Positions 31,960-40,793 of a stretch of DNA of 64,000 nt are shown in pieces (position 1 is the stretch's first letter; every line of letters starts with the position of its first letter). Source of the stretch: Bacillus sp. BP-3 (lineage in GTDB: Bacteria > Bacillota > Bacilli > Bacillales > Bacillaceae_G); the NCBI RefSeq assembly GCF_028401955.1, contig NZ_JAQOTJ010000002.1, positions 409,729-473,728 on the forward strand, in the 5' to 3' direction. The notes under the pieces are model-generated. The model worked only from the letters and a program-made list of their open reading frames with translations. It searched no databases and was not told the origin of the DNA. The translations under genes were made by a program, and so were the position numbers.

Positions 31960-34344
31960 ATGAAGAAAAAGCCTTTTAAAGTGCTGTCTACGCTTGCGGC
32001 GACAGCTGTGCTTAGCTGCACATTTGGGTTTGGCAGTCAATCTGTTTATGCGGCAACGCCATCTAATGCAGGAACTTTAAGCCCAATTGATGAAAATTTA
32101 ATTCAAGAGGATCGTCTAGCAGAGGCGCTCAAGAAGCGCGGTGTAATTAGTGAATCTGCATCGAAAGAACACACATTAAAAGCTGTTGAAAAATATGTAG
32201 AGAAGAAAAAAGGCGAAAATGCTGGGAAAGAACCAGCGGCAGGAGATAGTGTCTCAAGAGAGGCTTCTGACTTTTTGAAAAAAGTAAAAGATGCAAAAGC
32301 AGATATGAAAGAAAAAGCAGATCAGCCAGCTAGTGGCCCAGTAGCTGGGCAAGAGCAAGTTAAAGGTGGATTAAATGGAAAAGTACCAACTAGTTCAGCG
32401 AAGCAAAAACAATATAATGGTGATGTTCGTAAGGATAAAGTTCTTGTATTGCTAGTAGAATATGCTGACTTTAAGCATAACAATATTGATCAAGTACCAG
32501 GTTATATGTATTCAAATGATTTTACTTCAGAACATTATCAAAAAATGTTATTTGGTGATGAGCCGTTTACGCTCTTTGATGGTTCGAAAATTCCAACATT
32601 TAAACAATATTATGAAGAGCAATCAGGCGGTAGTTATACAGTTGATGGAAAAGTAACAAAGTGGTTAACAGTTCCAGGTAAAGCAGCGGATTATGGTGCA
32701 GATGCTGGGGATGGCGGTCATGATAATAAAGGGCCAAAAGGACCTCGTGATCTTGTAAAAGAGTCATTAGATGCAGCTGTAGCAAGCGGTATGGATTTAT
32801 CTGAATTTGACCAGTATGATCAATATGACATAGATGGAGACGGAAATAAAAATGAACCAGATGGTCTTATTGATCACTTAATGGTCATTCACGCTGGAGT
32901 TGGTCAAGATGGAGGAGGCGGTAGATTAGGTGACGACGCAATTTGGTCACATCGCTGGAATCTTGGAAACCCATATCCAATTGAAGGAACAGAATCAAAG
33001 GTGAATAACTGGGGCGGTAAAATGGCAGCATACGATTACACAATTGAGCCGGAGGACGGAGCAGTTGGTGTATTCGCACATGAATTTGGTCATGATTTAG
33101 GTCTTCCAGATGAGTATGATACGAAGTATTCAGGATCAGGTGAGCCAATTAACTCTTGGTCTGTTATGAGTGGCAGCTGGGCAGGTAAAATTGCAGGTAC
33201 AACGCCACCAAGTTTCTCTCCGCAAAACAAAGAGTTCTTTCAAAAGAACATGGGCGGAAATTGGGCGAACATTGTAGAGGCTGATTATGATAAATTAAAT
33301 CGCGGTATCGGTTTTGCGACATACTTAGATCAAAGTGTAACGAAATCAGCTCGTCCTGGTCTGATTCGCGTTAATTTACCAGACAAAGATGTAAAAGGTA
33401 TTCAGCCTGGATTTGGTAAGAAGTACTACTATAGTACAAAAGGCGACGATCTTCATACGACATTAGAAACGCCAGTGTTTGATTTAACAAATGCAACAAA
33501 TGCAAAGTTTGATTACAAATCATTGTATGAAATTGAAACGGGCTATGACTTCATTGAAGTACATGCTGTGACAGAAGATGGTAAGAAAACGTTAGTGGAT
33601 CGAATTGGTGAAAAGAATGTGAAAAATGGTATGGACACAACAGATGGTAAATGGGTAGATAAGTCATATGACTTAGGGCAATTTAAAGGCCAAAAAGTAA
33701 AATTAGTATTCGAATACATTACAGATGGTGCTATGGCACCAAATGGTTTTACTCTTGATAATGCGACATTAACTGTCGATGGAAATGTTGTGTTCTCTGA
33801 TGATGCAGAAGGTGACACACAATTTAAATTAAACGGTTTCGTTGTAGCAGACGGCTTTTATAAGAAGAAGCATAACTACTATTTAGAGTGGAGAAATTAT
33901 GCTGGTGCTGACCAATCGTTAAAATATAGCAACGGTGTACAGTACAATACAGGTCTTGTTGTATGGTATGCAGACTCTAGCTTTACAGATAACTGGGTTG
34001 GTCTTCATCCAGGCGAAGGTTTCTTAGGGGTTGTTGACTCTCATCCAGAGGCAATTGTTGGAACGTTAAATGGTAAGCCATCTGTTAAAAATAGTACACG
34101 ATACCAAATTGCAGATGCTGCGTTCTCCTTTAATCAAACACCAGCGTGGAAAGTTGTATCTCCATCACGTGGAACATTTGATTACAAAGGATTACCAGGT
34201 GTAACGAAGTTTGATGATTCTAAATCTTATATGAACGACTTAATCCCAGATGCAGGACGTAAATTACCGAAACTTGGATTGAAATTTGAAGTGGTTGGAC
34301 AAGCAGATGATAATTCTGCAGGGGCAGTTCGTTTATATCGTTAA
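31960..34344 (+). CDS. inhA: InhA immune inhibitor A metalloprotease, second copy
   Basis: A 794-residue secreted M6 zinc protease, a tandem paralogue of the upstream copy. The ATG at 31960 has the same ribosome site and the same first 30 residues. The zinc motif [14 protein letters not shown] begins at residue 374. The lengths differ by one residue, from MSGSWAG here against MSGGSWAG upstream. Differences cluster in the pro-region and the middle (for example [10 protein letters not shown] shared, [10 protein letters not shown] changed). All catalytic motifs are kept, so both copies look active. It follows the intact sinR-sinI pair. Confidence 0.92.
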   Translation: MKKKPFKVLSTLAATAVLSCTFGFGSQSVYAATPSNAGTLSPIDENLIQEDRLAEALKKRGVISESASKEHTLKAVEKYVEKKKGENAGKEPAAGDSVSREASDFLKKVKDAKADMKEKADQPASGPVAGQEQVKGGLNGKVPTSSAKQKQYNGDVRKDKVLVLLVEYADFKHNNIDQVPGYMYSNDFTSEHYQKMLFGDEPFTLFDGSKIPTFKQYYEEQSGGSYTVDGKVTKWLTVPGKAADYGADAGDGGHDNKGPKGPRDLVKESLDAAVASGMDLSEFDQYDQYDIDGDGNKNEPDGLIDHLMVIHAGVGQDGGGGRLGDDAIWSHRWNLGNPYPIEGTESKVNNWGGKMAAYDYTIEPEDGAVGVFAHEFGHDLGLPDEYDTKYSGSGEPINSWSVMSGSWAGKIAGTTPPSFSPQNKEFFQKNMGGNWANIVEADYDKLNRGIGFATYLDQSVTKSARPGLIRVNLPDKDVKGIQPGFGKKYYYSTKGDDLHTTLETPVFDLTNATNAKFDYKSLYEIETGYDFIEVHAVTEDGKKTLVDRIGEKNVKNGMDTTDGKWVDKSYDLGQFKGQKVKLVFEYITDGAMAPNGFTLDNATLTVDGNVVFSDDAEGDTQFKLNGFVVADGFYKKKHNYYLEWRNYAGADQSLKYSNGVQYNTGLVVWYADSSFTDNWVGLHPGEGFLGVVDSHPEAIVGTLNGKPSVKNSTRYQIADAAFSFNQTPAWKVVSPSRGTFDYKGLPGVTKFDDSKSYMNDLIPDAGRKLPKLGLKFEVVGQADDNSAGAVRLYR

Positions 34345-34350
34345 TAATGA

Positions 34351-34390
34351 AAAAGCTGTTGAAGGGGATTTCTTTCAACAGCTTTTTTAT
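34351..34390 (+). terminator. Terminator of second inhA copy
   Basis: AAAAGCTGTTGAA / TTTCAACAGCTTTT followed by U residues. Confidence 0.88.
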
Positions 34391-34396
34391 AGGAAC

Positions 34397-34471
34397 ATAA
34401 AGTGAAACTTTAATCAGCTCTCACCAAATTTTGAGGTGGGAGTATCACTGCCCGCGAATAGCGGGATAAAT
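34397..34471 (+). repeat. B. cereus-group interspersed repeat, copy 2
   Basis: TAAAGTGAAACTTTAATCAG, then CTCTCACC/GAGGTGGGAG and CCCGC-GAATA-GCGGG hairpins, ending GGATAAA. It lies between inhA and the aldehyde dehydrogenase gene. Confidence 0.75.
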
Positions 34472-34558
34472 AATAAATTTTTACATATCAGTTCATTTTT
34501 AATAAGAAGAAACAAGAAATGTATTATAATATATGATGAAGTAAAGGGGGGAAGCTTT

Positions 34559-35926
34559 ATGACAATTGCTTCTATTGTAGAACGACAAAGATTTTATTTT
34601 TATAGCGGGAAAACAAGAAGTATAGAGGAAAGAAAGAAACAGTTACGAGCGTTATATGAAAGTATTCAGCGCTATGAGTCTGAAATTTTTGAAGCGCTAA
34701 AGCTGGATTTAAATAAATCAGAGCATGAATCGTATACAACAGAGATAGGCTATACATTAAAAGAAATTTCTTTTATGATAAAGAATCTTTCTAAATGGAG
34801 TAAACCAAAGCGTGTGAAAACGGCAATGACTCATATTGGATCAAAAGGGAAAATTATTCCGGAGCCATATGGCGTAACGTTAGTAATTGCCCCGTGGAAT
34901 TATCCGTTTCAACTGGCGATTGCTCCGATAGTTGGAGCGATTGCGGCTGGAAATACAGTTGTCTTAAAACCTTCAGAGTTAACACCAAATGTTTCTAACG
35001 TTCTTGCAAAAATGTTAACGGAGTTATTCCCACCAGAGTTTGTCGCTGTGATAGAAGGCGGAGCTGAGGTAAGCACAGCTTTACTGAAGGAGCCGTTTGA
35101 TTATATTTTCTTTACTGGTAGTGTGGGAGTTGGAAAGATTGTTATGGAGGCAGCTGCAAAACAATTAACGCCTCTTACGCTTGAACTTGGCGGCAAAAGT
35201 CCGTGCATAGTACATAAAGATGCAAAGCTTGATGTTACAGCGCGGCGAATTGTATGGGGGAAATTTTTAAATGCGGGGCAAACGTGCGTGGCACCTGATT
35301 ATGTATACGTTCACTCTTCTATTAAAGATCAATTTATAGAAGAAATGAGAAAAGCTGTGCACGAGCAATATGGAGAGAAACCATTGCAAAATGAAAAGTA
35401 TGTTCGGATTGTGAGCGGGCGGCATTTTGAAAGATTATGTTCATTTTTAGGAGATGGTCAGGCTGTAATAGGCGGGAAATATGATCAAGATAAACTAGTA
35501 ATTGAACCTACAGTACTTACAGATGTGACATGGAATGATGCTGTTATGGAAGATGAGATTTTTGGTCCCATTTTACCATTATTAGAGTATGAAAATATAG
35601 AAGATGTGATAGCAACAATTCAGTGCCATCCGAAACCGCTTGCATTATATGTTTTCTCTGAAGTACGAGATGTGCAAAAGCAAGTAACGCAATCCATTTC
35701 CTATGGAGGCGGTTGTATTAATGATGTTGTATATCATCTAGCAACACCGTATTTACCATTTGGTGGTGTTGGTCAAAGTGGACTAGGGGGTTATCACGGA
35801 GAACAGAGCTTTCAAACATTTTCACATTATAAAAGCATTTTGTCTCAATCGACAGCATTCGATATGAAAATCCGCTATTCTTCTACAAAAAGTGCTTTAA
35901 AATTCATCCGAAAATTGTTAAAATAA
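34559..35926 (+). CDS. ywdH: Aldehyde dehydrogenase (class 3/YwdH-like)
   Basis: A 455-residue NAD(P)-dependent enzyme oxidising aldehydes to acids. The ATG at 34559 follows AAAGGGGGG. The N-terminus is the class-3 type (GKTRSIEERKKQLRALYESI). The cofactor/active site parts are visible: APWNYPFQ, FTGSVGVGK, general base Glu209 in LTLELGGKSP, and nucleophile Cys243 in GQTCVAPDY. The length fits YwdH and fatty-aldehyde dehydrogenases. The C-terminus (KIRYSSTKSALKFIRKLLK) is basic and may touch the membrane. The substrate is unknown. It is a single gene followed by a terminator. Confidence 0.88.
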   Translation: MTIASIVERQRFYFYSGKTRSIEERKKQLRALYESIQRYESEIFEALKLDLNKSEHESYTTEIGYTLKEISFMIKNLSKWSKPKRVKTAMTHIGSKGKIIPEPYGVTLVIAPWNYPFQLAIAPIVGAIAAGNTVVLKPSELTPNVSNVLAKMLTELFPPEFVAVIEGGAEVSTALLKEPFDYIFFTGSVGVGKIVMEAAAKQLTPLTLELGGKSPCIVHKDAKLDVTARRIVWGKFLNAGQTCVAPDYVYVHSSIKDQFIEEMRKAVHEQYGEKPLQNEKYVRIVSGRHFERLCSFLGDGQAVIGGKYDQDKLVIEPTVLTDVTWNDAVMEDEIFGPILPLLEYENIEDVIATIQCHPKPLALYVFSEVRDVQKQVTQSISYGGGCINDVVYHLATPYLPFGGVGQSGLGGYHGEQSFQTFSHYKSILSQSTAFDMKIRYSSTKSALKFIRKLLK

Positions 35927-35961
35927 TGATGGTGTTTATCAATTGGTGCGTCCGTATGATA

Positions 35962-35991
35962 AAAGCCCCTTCAACACGAAGGGGTTTTTCT
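35962..35991 (+). terminator. Terminator of the aldehyde dehydrogenase gene
   Basis: AAAGCCCCTTC-AACAC-GAAGGGGTTTTT. Confidence 0.85.
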
Positions 35992-36032
35992 ATTCAAGGT
36001 GTGCATCGTACAAAATTACACTGAACATATTA

Positions 36033-36098
36033 CATAAAGTGAAGCTTCTATCAGTGGTGAGCATCCACCATTGATCACGTTCAAATTGCGTGATCAAA
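36033..36098 (+). repeat. B. cereus-group interspersed repeat, copy 3 (divergent)
   Basis: Begins ATAAAGTGAAGCTTCTATCAG like copy 1, but lacks the final AGCGGGATAAA. It ends in a TTGATCACG/CGTGATCAA hairpin (36071-36097). It lies upstream of potA. Confidence 0.55.
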
Positions 36099-36191
36099 CA
36101 TCATTTTTGTTTAAATTGAAACAAAGTTATTGTATATAGAATACTTGGTTATTTATGAATATCAAAAATATGAGGTAGATAGGAAGAGAAG

Positions 36192-37175
36192 ATGAAAAAT
36201 ATTATTAAAGTCGAAGCAGTAGAAAAACATTTTGGGGATCAAGTGATTATTCCGCCGCTTTCTTTAGACATTAAAGAAGGCGAGTTTTTAACGATTCTTG
36301 GTCCGAGTGGTTGTGGGAAAACGACGTTACTTCGTATGATTGCTGGTTTTGAAAAACCGACAAAAGGTATCATTTCGCTTGATGATGAAACGATTAACGA
36401 TTTACCACCTTATAAGCGTCATATGAATTTAGTGTTTCAGCATTATGCACTGTTCCCACATATGACGGTTGAGAAGAATATTCGTTTTGGATTGAAGATG
36501 CAAAAGGTTTCTGAAGCAGAGCAACAAGAACGTGCTGAGGAAGCGATGCGTTTAACACAGTTAACAGAATTCCGTAATCGAAAGCCATCTAAACTTTCTG
36601 GTGGGCAACAGCAACGTGTAGCGATTGCACGTGCAATTGTGAATAATCCTCGTGTATTGTTATTAGATGAACCGCTAGGAGCACTAGATTTTAAACTTCG
36701 AAAAGATTTACAGCGTGAATTGAAAAACTTACAGCGTAATCTTGGCATTACGTTTATTTATGTGACGCATGATCAAGAAGAAGCGATGAGCATGAGTGAT
36801 CGCATTGTGGTTATGAACAAAGGTCATATTGAACAAATCGGCACGCCAAAAGAAATTTATCATAAACCAGAAACGTTGTTCGTTGCGACCTTTATTGGAG
36901 AAAATAATATTGTTCAAACAGGGGAAACATACATAGCAGTACGCCCGGAAAATGTGAAAATACGTTCTGTAGAAGCGTCATCTAATGAGGGCTATCACTT
37001 TGGCCATATTGAGGATATTGAATTTGTCGGAAATATGGAGAAGCTTTATATTCGCGATGAGAAAACAGGCGAGTTGTTTATGGCGTATCAAAGTGCAGAC
37101 GAAGTGATGCAGTGGAACATTGGTGACAATGTGTCTATAGGCTGGGAAAAAGAGGATGAGGTGACCTTAAATTGA
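36192..37175 (+). CDS. potA: Spermidine/putrescine ABC transporter ATPase PotA
   Basis: A 327-residue ATP-binding subunit. Walker [10 protein letters not shown] (about 37-45), the Q loop, signature [14 protein letters not shown] (about 134) and Walker [12 protein letters not shown] are all present. A C-terminal TOBE-type domain ([11 protein letters not shown]) follows. It energises polyamine import with PotB, PotC and PotD, all encoded next. The stop overlaps the potB start. The length is slightly shorter than E. coli PotA but usual for Bacillus. Confidence 0.95.
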   Translation: MKNIIKVEAVEKHFGDQVIIPPLSLDIKEGEFLTILGPSGCGKTTLLRMIAGFEKPTKGIISLDDETINDLPPYKRHMNLVFQHYALFPHMTVEKNIRFGLKMQKVSEAEQQERAEEAMRLTQLTEFRNRKPSKLSGGQQQRVAIARAIVNNPRVLLLDEPLGALDFKLRKDLQRELKNLQRNLGITFIYVTHDQEEAMSMSDRIVVMNKGHIEQIGTPKEIYHKPETLFVATFIGENNIVQTGETYIAVRPENVKIRSVEASSNEGYHFGHIEDIEFVGNMEKLYIRDEKTGELFMAYQSADEVMQWNIGDNVSIGWEKEDEVTLN

Positions 37176-38017
37176 AAAAAGGGAAATTACTCGCATTACC
37201 GACAGTTGCGTGGTTACTAATCTTCTTCTTAGTCCCTCTCTTGTTTGTGTTAGCTTTTTCATTCCTGCAGCGCGGGACGTATGGAACAGTTGAGATGAGC
37301 TTTACGTTAGAGAATATTAGACGTGTATTTGATGCGCTCTATATGGAGACGTTATGGGAAACAGTAAAAATTGCTGTTATTACAACAGTACTTTGTTTAT
37401 TGATTGGGTATCCGTTCGCCTATACGGTGACGATTGTTGATCGTAAATGGCGTTCTCTTTTACTGCTTCTTGCTACAATCCCATTCTGGATTAACTTTTT
37501 AGTCCGTTCGTATGCTTGGATTGTTATTTTACGTTCACAAGGGCTTGTCAATACATTGTTGCTGAAATTAGGTATTATTAGCGAACCTTTAAACTTACTA
37601 TACAATACACCATCTGTTATTCTAGGGATGGTATATTCACTCTTACCATTTATGATTTTACCTGTATATGCAGCGATTGAACAATTTGATAAGAGAAAAT
37701 TAGAAGCGGCATATGATTTAGGAGCAACACCGCTCAAAGCATTTTGGCATGTAACAGTTCCAATGACGATGTCAGGAATCGCGACAGGATCGATTTTAGT
37801 ATTTGTGTCATCTATTGGTATGTTCGTTGTATCAGACGTTATGGGTGGTTCGAAAGTTGCATTAATCGGAAATGTAATTCAAAATCAGTTTTTAGGTGCA
37901 CGTGATTGGCCGTTTGGGTCAGCGTTATCGATGATTGTTGTGTTATTCTCCGTTCTGTTAATTTACTTATATTATCGGGCTACGAAAGTATATAACTATG
38001 GAAACGGAGGGGAATAA
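37172..38017 (+). CDS. potB: Spermidine/putrescine ABC permease PotB
   Basis: A 281-residue membrane subunit with about six helices. The EAA loop that contacts PotA is seen as [21 protein letters not shown]. The TTG start overlaps the potA stop (TTGA) and follows GAGGTG, so the two are translationally coupled. It pairs with PotC to form the channel. Confidence 0.93.
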   Translation: MKKGKLLALPTVAWLLIFFLVPLLFVLAFSFLQRGTYGTVEMSFTLENIRRVFDALYMETLWETVKIAVITTVLCLLIGYPFAYTVTIVDRKWRSLLLLLATIPFWINFLVRSYAWIVILRSQGLVNTLLLKLGIISEPLNLLYNTPSVILGMVYSLLPFMILPVYAAIEQFDKRKLEAAYDLGATPLKAFWHVTVPMTMSGIATGSILVFVSSIGMFVVSDVMGGSKVALIGNVIQNQFLGARDWPFGSALSMIVVLFSVLLIYLYYRATKVYNYGNGGE

Positions 38018-38023
38018 ACGAAG

Positions 38024-38824
38024 ATGAAAAAGTTTTTAGTCACTTATTCTTGGCTAATTTTATTGTTTCTTTATTTACCAATGATGGTACTTATGCTATT
38101 TTCGTTTAATGACTCACGTATTAATGCGGAGTGGAAAGGCTTTACACTTCATTGGTATACAGATTTATTTCAAAAACAGGATGTAATTGATGCACTTATA
38201 AACAGTTTAACGATTGCAGTTGTCACGACAATTGTCTCTACACTGTTAGGTGTGTTAATCGCAATTGCTTTACATCGTTATAAATATCGTTTTGAAGGTG
38301 CAATTAACGGACTTGTGTATTTACCAATTCTCATTCCAGATATTTTAATGGGATTATCGCTTTTAATTTTGTTTAGTCAACTTGGGATTGAACTTGGACA
38401 AATGACAATTATTATTGCCCACATTACATTTAGTATTTCATTTGTCGTTATTGTTTTATCAGCAAGACTTTCGGGTATGGGGCGCGATTTAGAAGAAGCA
38501 GCAAATGATTTAGGAGCAACGCCGTGGCAAACGTTTCGTTATGTAACGCTACCAGGACTTGCGCCGGGGATTATTTCAGCGGCATTATTGACATTCACGT
38601 TATCGATTGATGATTTTGTGATTAGTTTCTTCGTGTCAGGTCCAGGCTCAACAACATTGCCACTGTATATTTATAGTATGGTAAAACGTGGTATATCACC
38701 TGAAATTAACGCATTGTCGACAATTTTAATTGTTGTAATTGTTGGATTAATGCTTGCTTCTGAAATGTTCCGTAGCAAAGGTGCAGATGGAGAGGGAAAT
38801 TCAGGCGGCCATCTTCCATTGTAA
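38024..38824 (+). CDS. potC: Spermidine/putrescine ABC permease PotC
   Basis: A 266-residue membrane subunit with about six helices and the EAA loop EEAANDLGATPWQTFRYVTLP. It begins seven bases after potB, behind GGAGGGG. The C-terminal tail is hydrophilic (GADGEGNSGGHLPL). An interspersed repeat follows directly after the stop and separates it from potD. Confidence 0.93.
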   Translation: MKKFLVTYSWLILLFLYLPMMVLMLFSFNDSRINAEWKGFTLHWYTDLFQKQDVIDALINSLTIAVVTTIVSTLLGVLIAIALHRYKYRFEGAINGLVYLPILIPDILMGLSLLILFSQLGIELGQMTIIIAHITFSISFVVIVLSARLSGMGRDLEEAANDLGATPWQTFRYVTLPGLAPGIISAALLTFTLSIDDFVISFFVSGPGSTTLPLYIYSMVKRGISPEINALSTILIVVIVGLMLASEMFRSKGADGEGNSGGHLPL

Positions 38825-38878
38825 TAAAGTGAAACTTTAATCAGTTGGAGTATTACTGCCCACGAATAGCGGGATAAA
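38824..38878 (+). repeat. B. cereus-group interspersed repeat, copy 4
   Basis: TAAAGTGAAACTTTAATCAG, then GAGTATTACTGCCC and AATAGCGGGATAAA. It is the shortest copy and starts at the potC stop, inside the pot operon. Confidence 0.75.
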
Positions 38879-38927
38879 TGACCGAGTAAAAGATGAAGGA
38901 TTAAGTTCAAACTAGGAGGGAATGTAA

Positions 38928-39980
38928 ATGAAATGGATGAAAGTAGTCGCAAGTACTGCACTTACTTTCGGAATTGCTGCTGGTGTGTTAGCTGGGTGCG
39001 GCGAAAAGAAAGAAGAATTAAATATTTACAGCTGGGCTGATAACTTTGATGAGCAAGTTATTAAAGACTTTGAAAAGAAATATGACGTGAAAGTAAATTA
39101 TGATAAATATGCAAGTAATGAAGAAATGCTTGCGAAATTACAAGCAGGCGGCGCAAAGTATGATTTAGTTCAGCCGTCTGATTATATGGTAAAAACAATG
39201 ACAAAAATGGATTTGTTAGAACCATTAGATAAAAAGAACATTCCGAATGTAGAGAATCTCGTTTCAAACTTTAAAACACCGCAGTTTGATCCGGAAAATA
39301 AGTATTCAATAGTGTATACATGGGGCGTAACGGGCATTGCTTATAATAAAAAACATGTGAAAGAGGCGCCAACAAGTTGGGCTGATTTATGGAATGAAAA
39401 GTATAAAGGACACGTGGCATTATTAAATGATTCTCGTGAAGTACTTGGCATGGGGCTTAAGAAACATGGTTTTTCAAATAGCTCAACAAATGATGCGGAG
39501 TTAAAAACAGCTTTTACAGATCTTCAAAAATTATTACCAAATTTATTAGCGTTTGATACAGATAATATTAAACAACAATTTATTACTGAAGAAGCATGGA
39601 TTGGTACAGTATGGTCCGGAGATGCGGCGTTCATTGCAAAAGAGAATAAAGATGTTGGATACGTCGTTCCAAAAGAAGGTGGCACAATTTGGGCAGATAC
39701 ATTAGCAATTCCAAAAGGTGCAAAACATAAAGAGCTTGCAGAGAAATTTATTAACTATATAATGGATCCTAAAGTCAGCGTGAAAAACTATGAATCCATT
39801 GGATATAGTAATCCAAATGAAAAGGCTCGTCCTCTTCATAGTAAAGATTATCAAGAAAATCATATGATTTTCTTATCAAAAGAAGAGCTAAATCGTACAG
39901 AGTGGCTTGTTGATGTAAATGGAAAATTAAAAGATTATGATCGTTACTGGACAGAATTGAAGACAGGAAAAGAAAAATAA
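38928..39980 (+). CDS. potD: Spermidine/putrescine-binding lipoprotein PotD
   Basis: A 350-residue periplasmic-type binding protein anchored as a lipoprotein. The lipobox LAGC gives Cys24. The polyamine-binding fold starts with LNIYSWADNFDEQVIKDFEK and keeps the PotD signatures (YDLVQPSDYMV, WTYGV-like TWGVTGIAYN, SGDAAFIA). It delivers spermidine or putrescine to PotBC. It lies about 100 bases after potC across a repeat and has its own good ribosome site (AGGAGGG). A terminator follows. Confidence 0.94.
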   Translation: MKWMKVVASTALTFGIAAGVLAGCGEKKEELNIYSWADNFDEQVIKDFEKKYDVKVNYDKYASNEEMLAKLQAGGAKYDLVQPSDYMVKTMTKMDLLEPLDKKNIPNVENLVSNFKTPQFDPENKYSIVYTWGVTGIAYNKKHVKEAPTSWADLWNEKYKGHVALLNDSREVLGMGLKKHGFSNSSTNDAELKTAFTDLQKLLPNLLAFDTDNIKQQFITEEAWIGTVWSGDAAFIAKENKDVGYVVPKEGGTIWADTLAIPKGAKHKELAEKFINYIMDPKVSVKNYESIGYSNPNEKARPLHSKDYQENHMIFLSKEELNRTEWLVDVNGKLKDYDRYWTELKTGKEK

Positions 39981-39982
39981 TA

Positions 39983-40020
39983 AAAAAGCGCGATTTCTTA
40001 GCGGAAATCGCGCTTTTTTA
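39983..40020 (+). terminator. Terminator of the pot operon
   Basis: AAAAAGCGCGATTTC / GAAATCGCGCTTTTT, a 15-bp perfect stem with U run. Confidence 0.92.
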
Positions 40021-40036
40021 TAGTAGGAGAAATGGA

Positions 40037-40687
40037 ATGTTGAAAAAGAAATTACATATGTATGAGATTGTTTGTACCGTACTTTTGCTTTGTGCATTTA
40101 GCATTATTGCGTGGAGAGTACATTCTGGCGGAGTAACGACAATTGATGAGTATGTGAAAGGAATGGTGACAGGACTTCAAACAGAATCATCACTTACGTT
40201 TTTTCGTTATGTGACAAAACTTGGTTCTGGTAGTGGGATTGTCATCGGGTTAGCAGTGAGTCTGTTTCTTTTTTGGAAGAAACGTTATTACGTAGCAATG
40301 ATCATATATCCTCTTTCTATTCTTAGTACACATCTTATTAATAAAGGGATTAAAGCGATTGTGAAAAGAGATCGACCGACTATTAACGAGGCGCTAGATG
40401 CACTCGGATATAGCTTTCCAAGTGGACATGCGATGTTATCAATTGTTACGTATGGATTTCTTGCCTATATCATCGCAGTGAACGTAAAAAGTGTAACAGT
40501 AAAATGTTTTGTGACAGTATTAGCAATTGTATTCATCGTTTTAATTGGACTTAGCCGGATCATTTTATCCGTGCATTACCCAACTGATATTTTAGCAGGT
40601 TATTGCATGAGCGGTGTAATACTTATTATTGCTATTTATTTACACCGTTTGTTTTCAGAGCGGTTTCAAACGAATCAAGAGCGTTAA
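40037..40687 (+). CDS. PAP2-family membrane phosphatase
   Basis: A 216-residue membrane enzyme with about five or six helices. The three catalytic motifs are visible: IVKRDRPT, YSFPSGHAM and SRIILSVHYPTDILAG. Such enzymes dephosphorylate phosphatidylglycerophosphate, undecaprenyl pyrophosphate or related lipids on the outer face; the substrate is not clear from sequence. The ribosome site AGTAGGAG is good. It lies alone between terminators. Confidence 0.9.
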   Translation: MLKKKLHMYEIVCTVLLLCAFSIIAWRVHSGGVTTIDEYVKGMVTGLQTESSLTFFRYVTKLGSGSGIVIGLAVSLFLFWKKRYYVAMIIYPLSILSTHLINKGIKAIVKRDRPTINEALDALGYSFPSGHAMLSIVTYGFLAYIIAVNVKSVTVKCFVTVLAIVFIVLIGLSRIILSVHYPTDILAGYCMSGVILIIAIYLHRLFSERFQTNQER

Positions 40688-40690
40688 TAT

Positions 40691-40726
40691 AAGGCTATCC
40701 TTTTTTGTAGAAGGATAGCTTTTTTT
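40691..40726 (+). terminator. Terminator of the PAP2 gene
   Basis: AAGGCTATCC / GGATAGCTTTTTTT. Confidence 0.82.
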
Positions 40727-40793
40727 CATGAGTGAGAGAGTGAATATGATACACTAAGAGAAAGAATACGAGAAGAGGAGTAGGTGAGACTTT

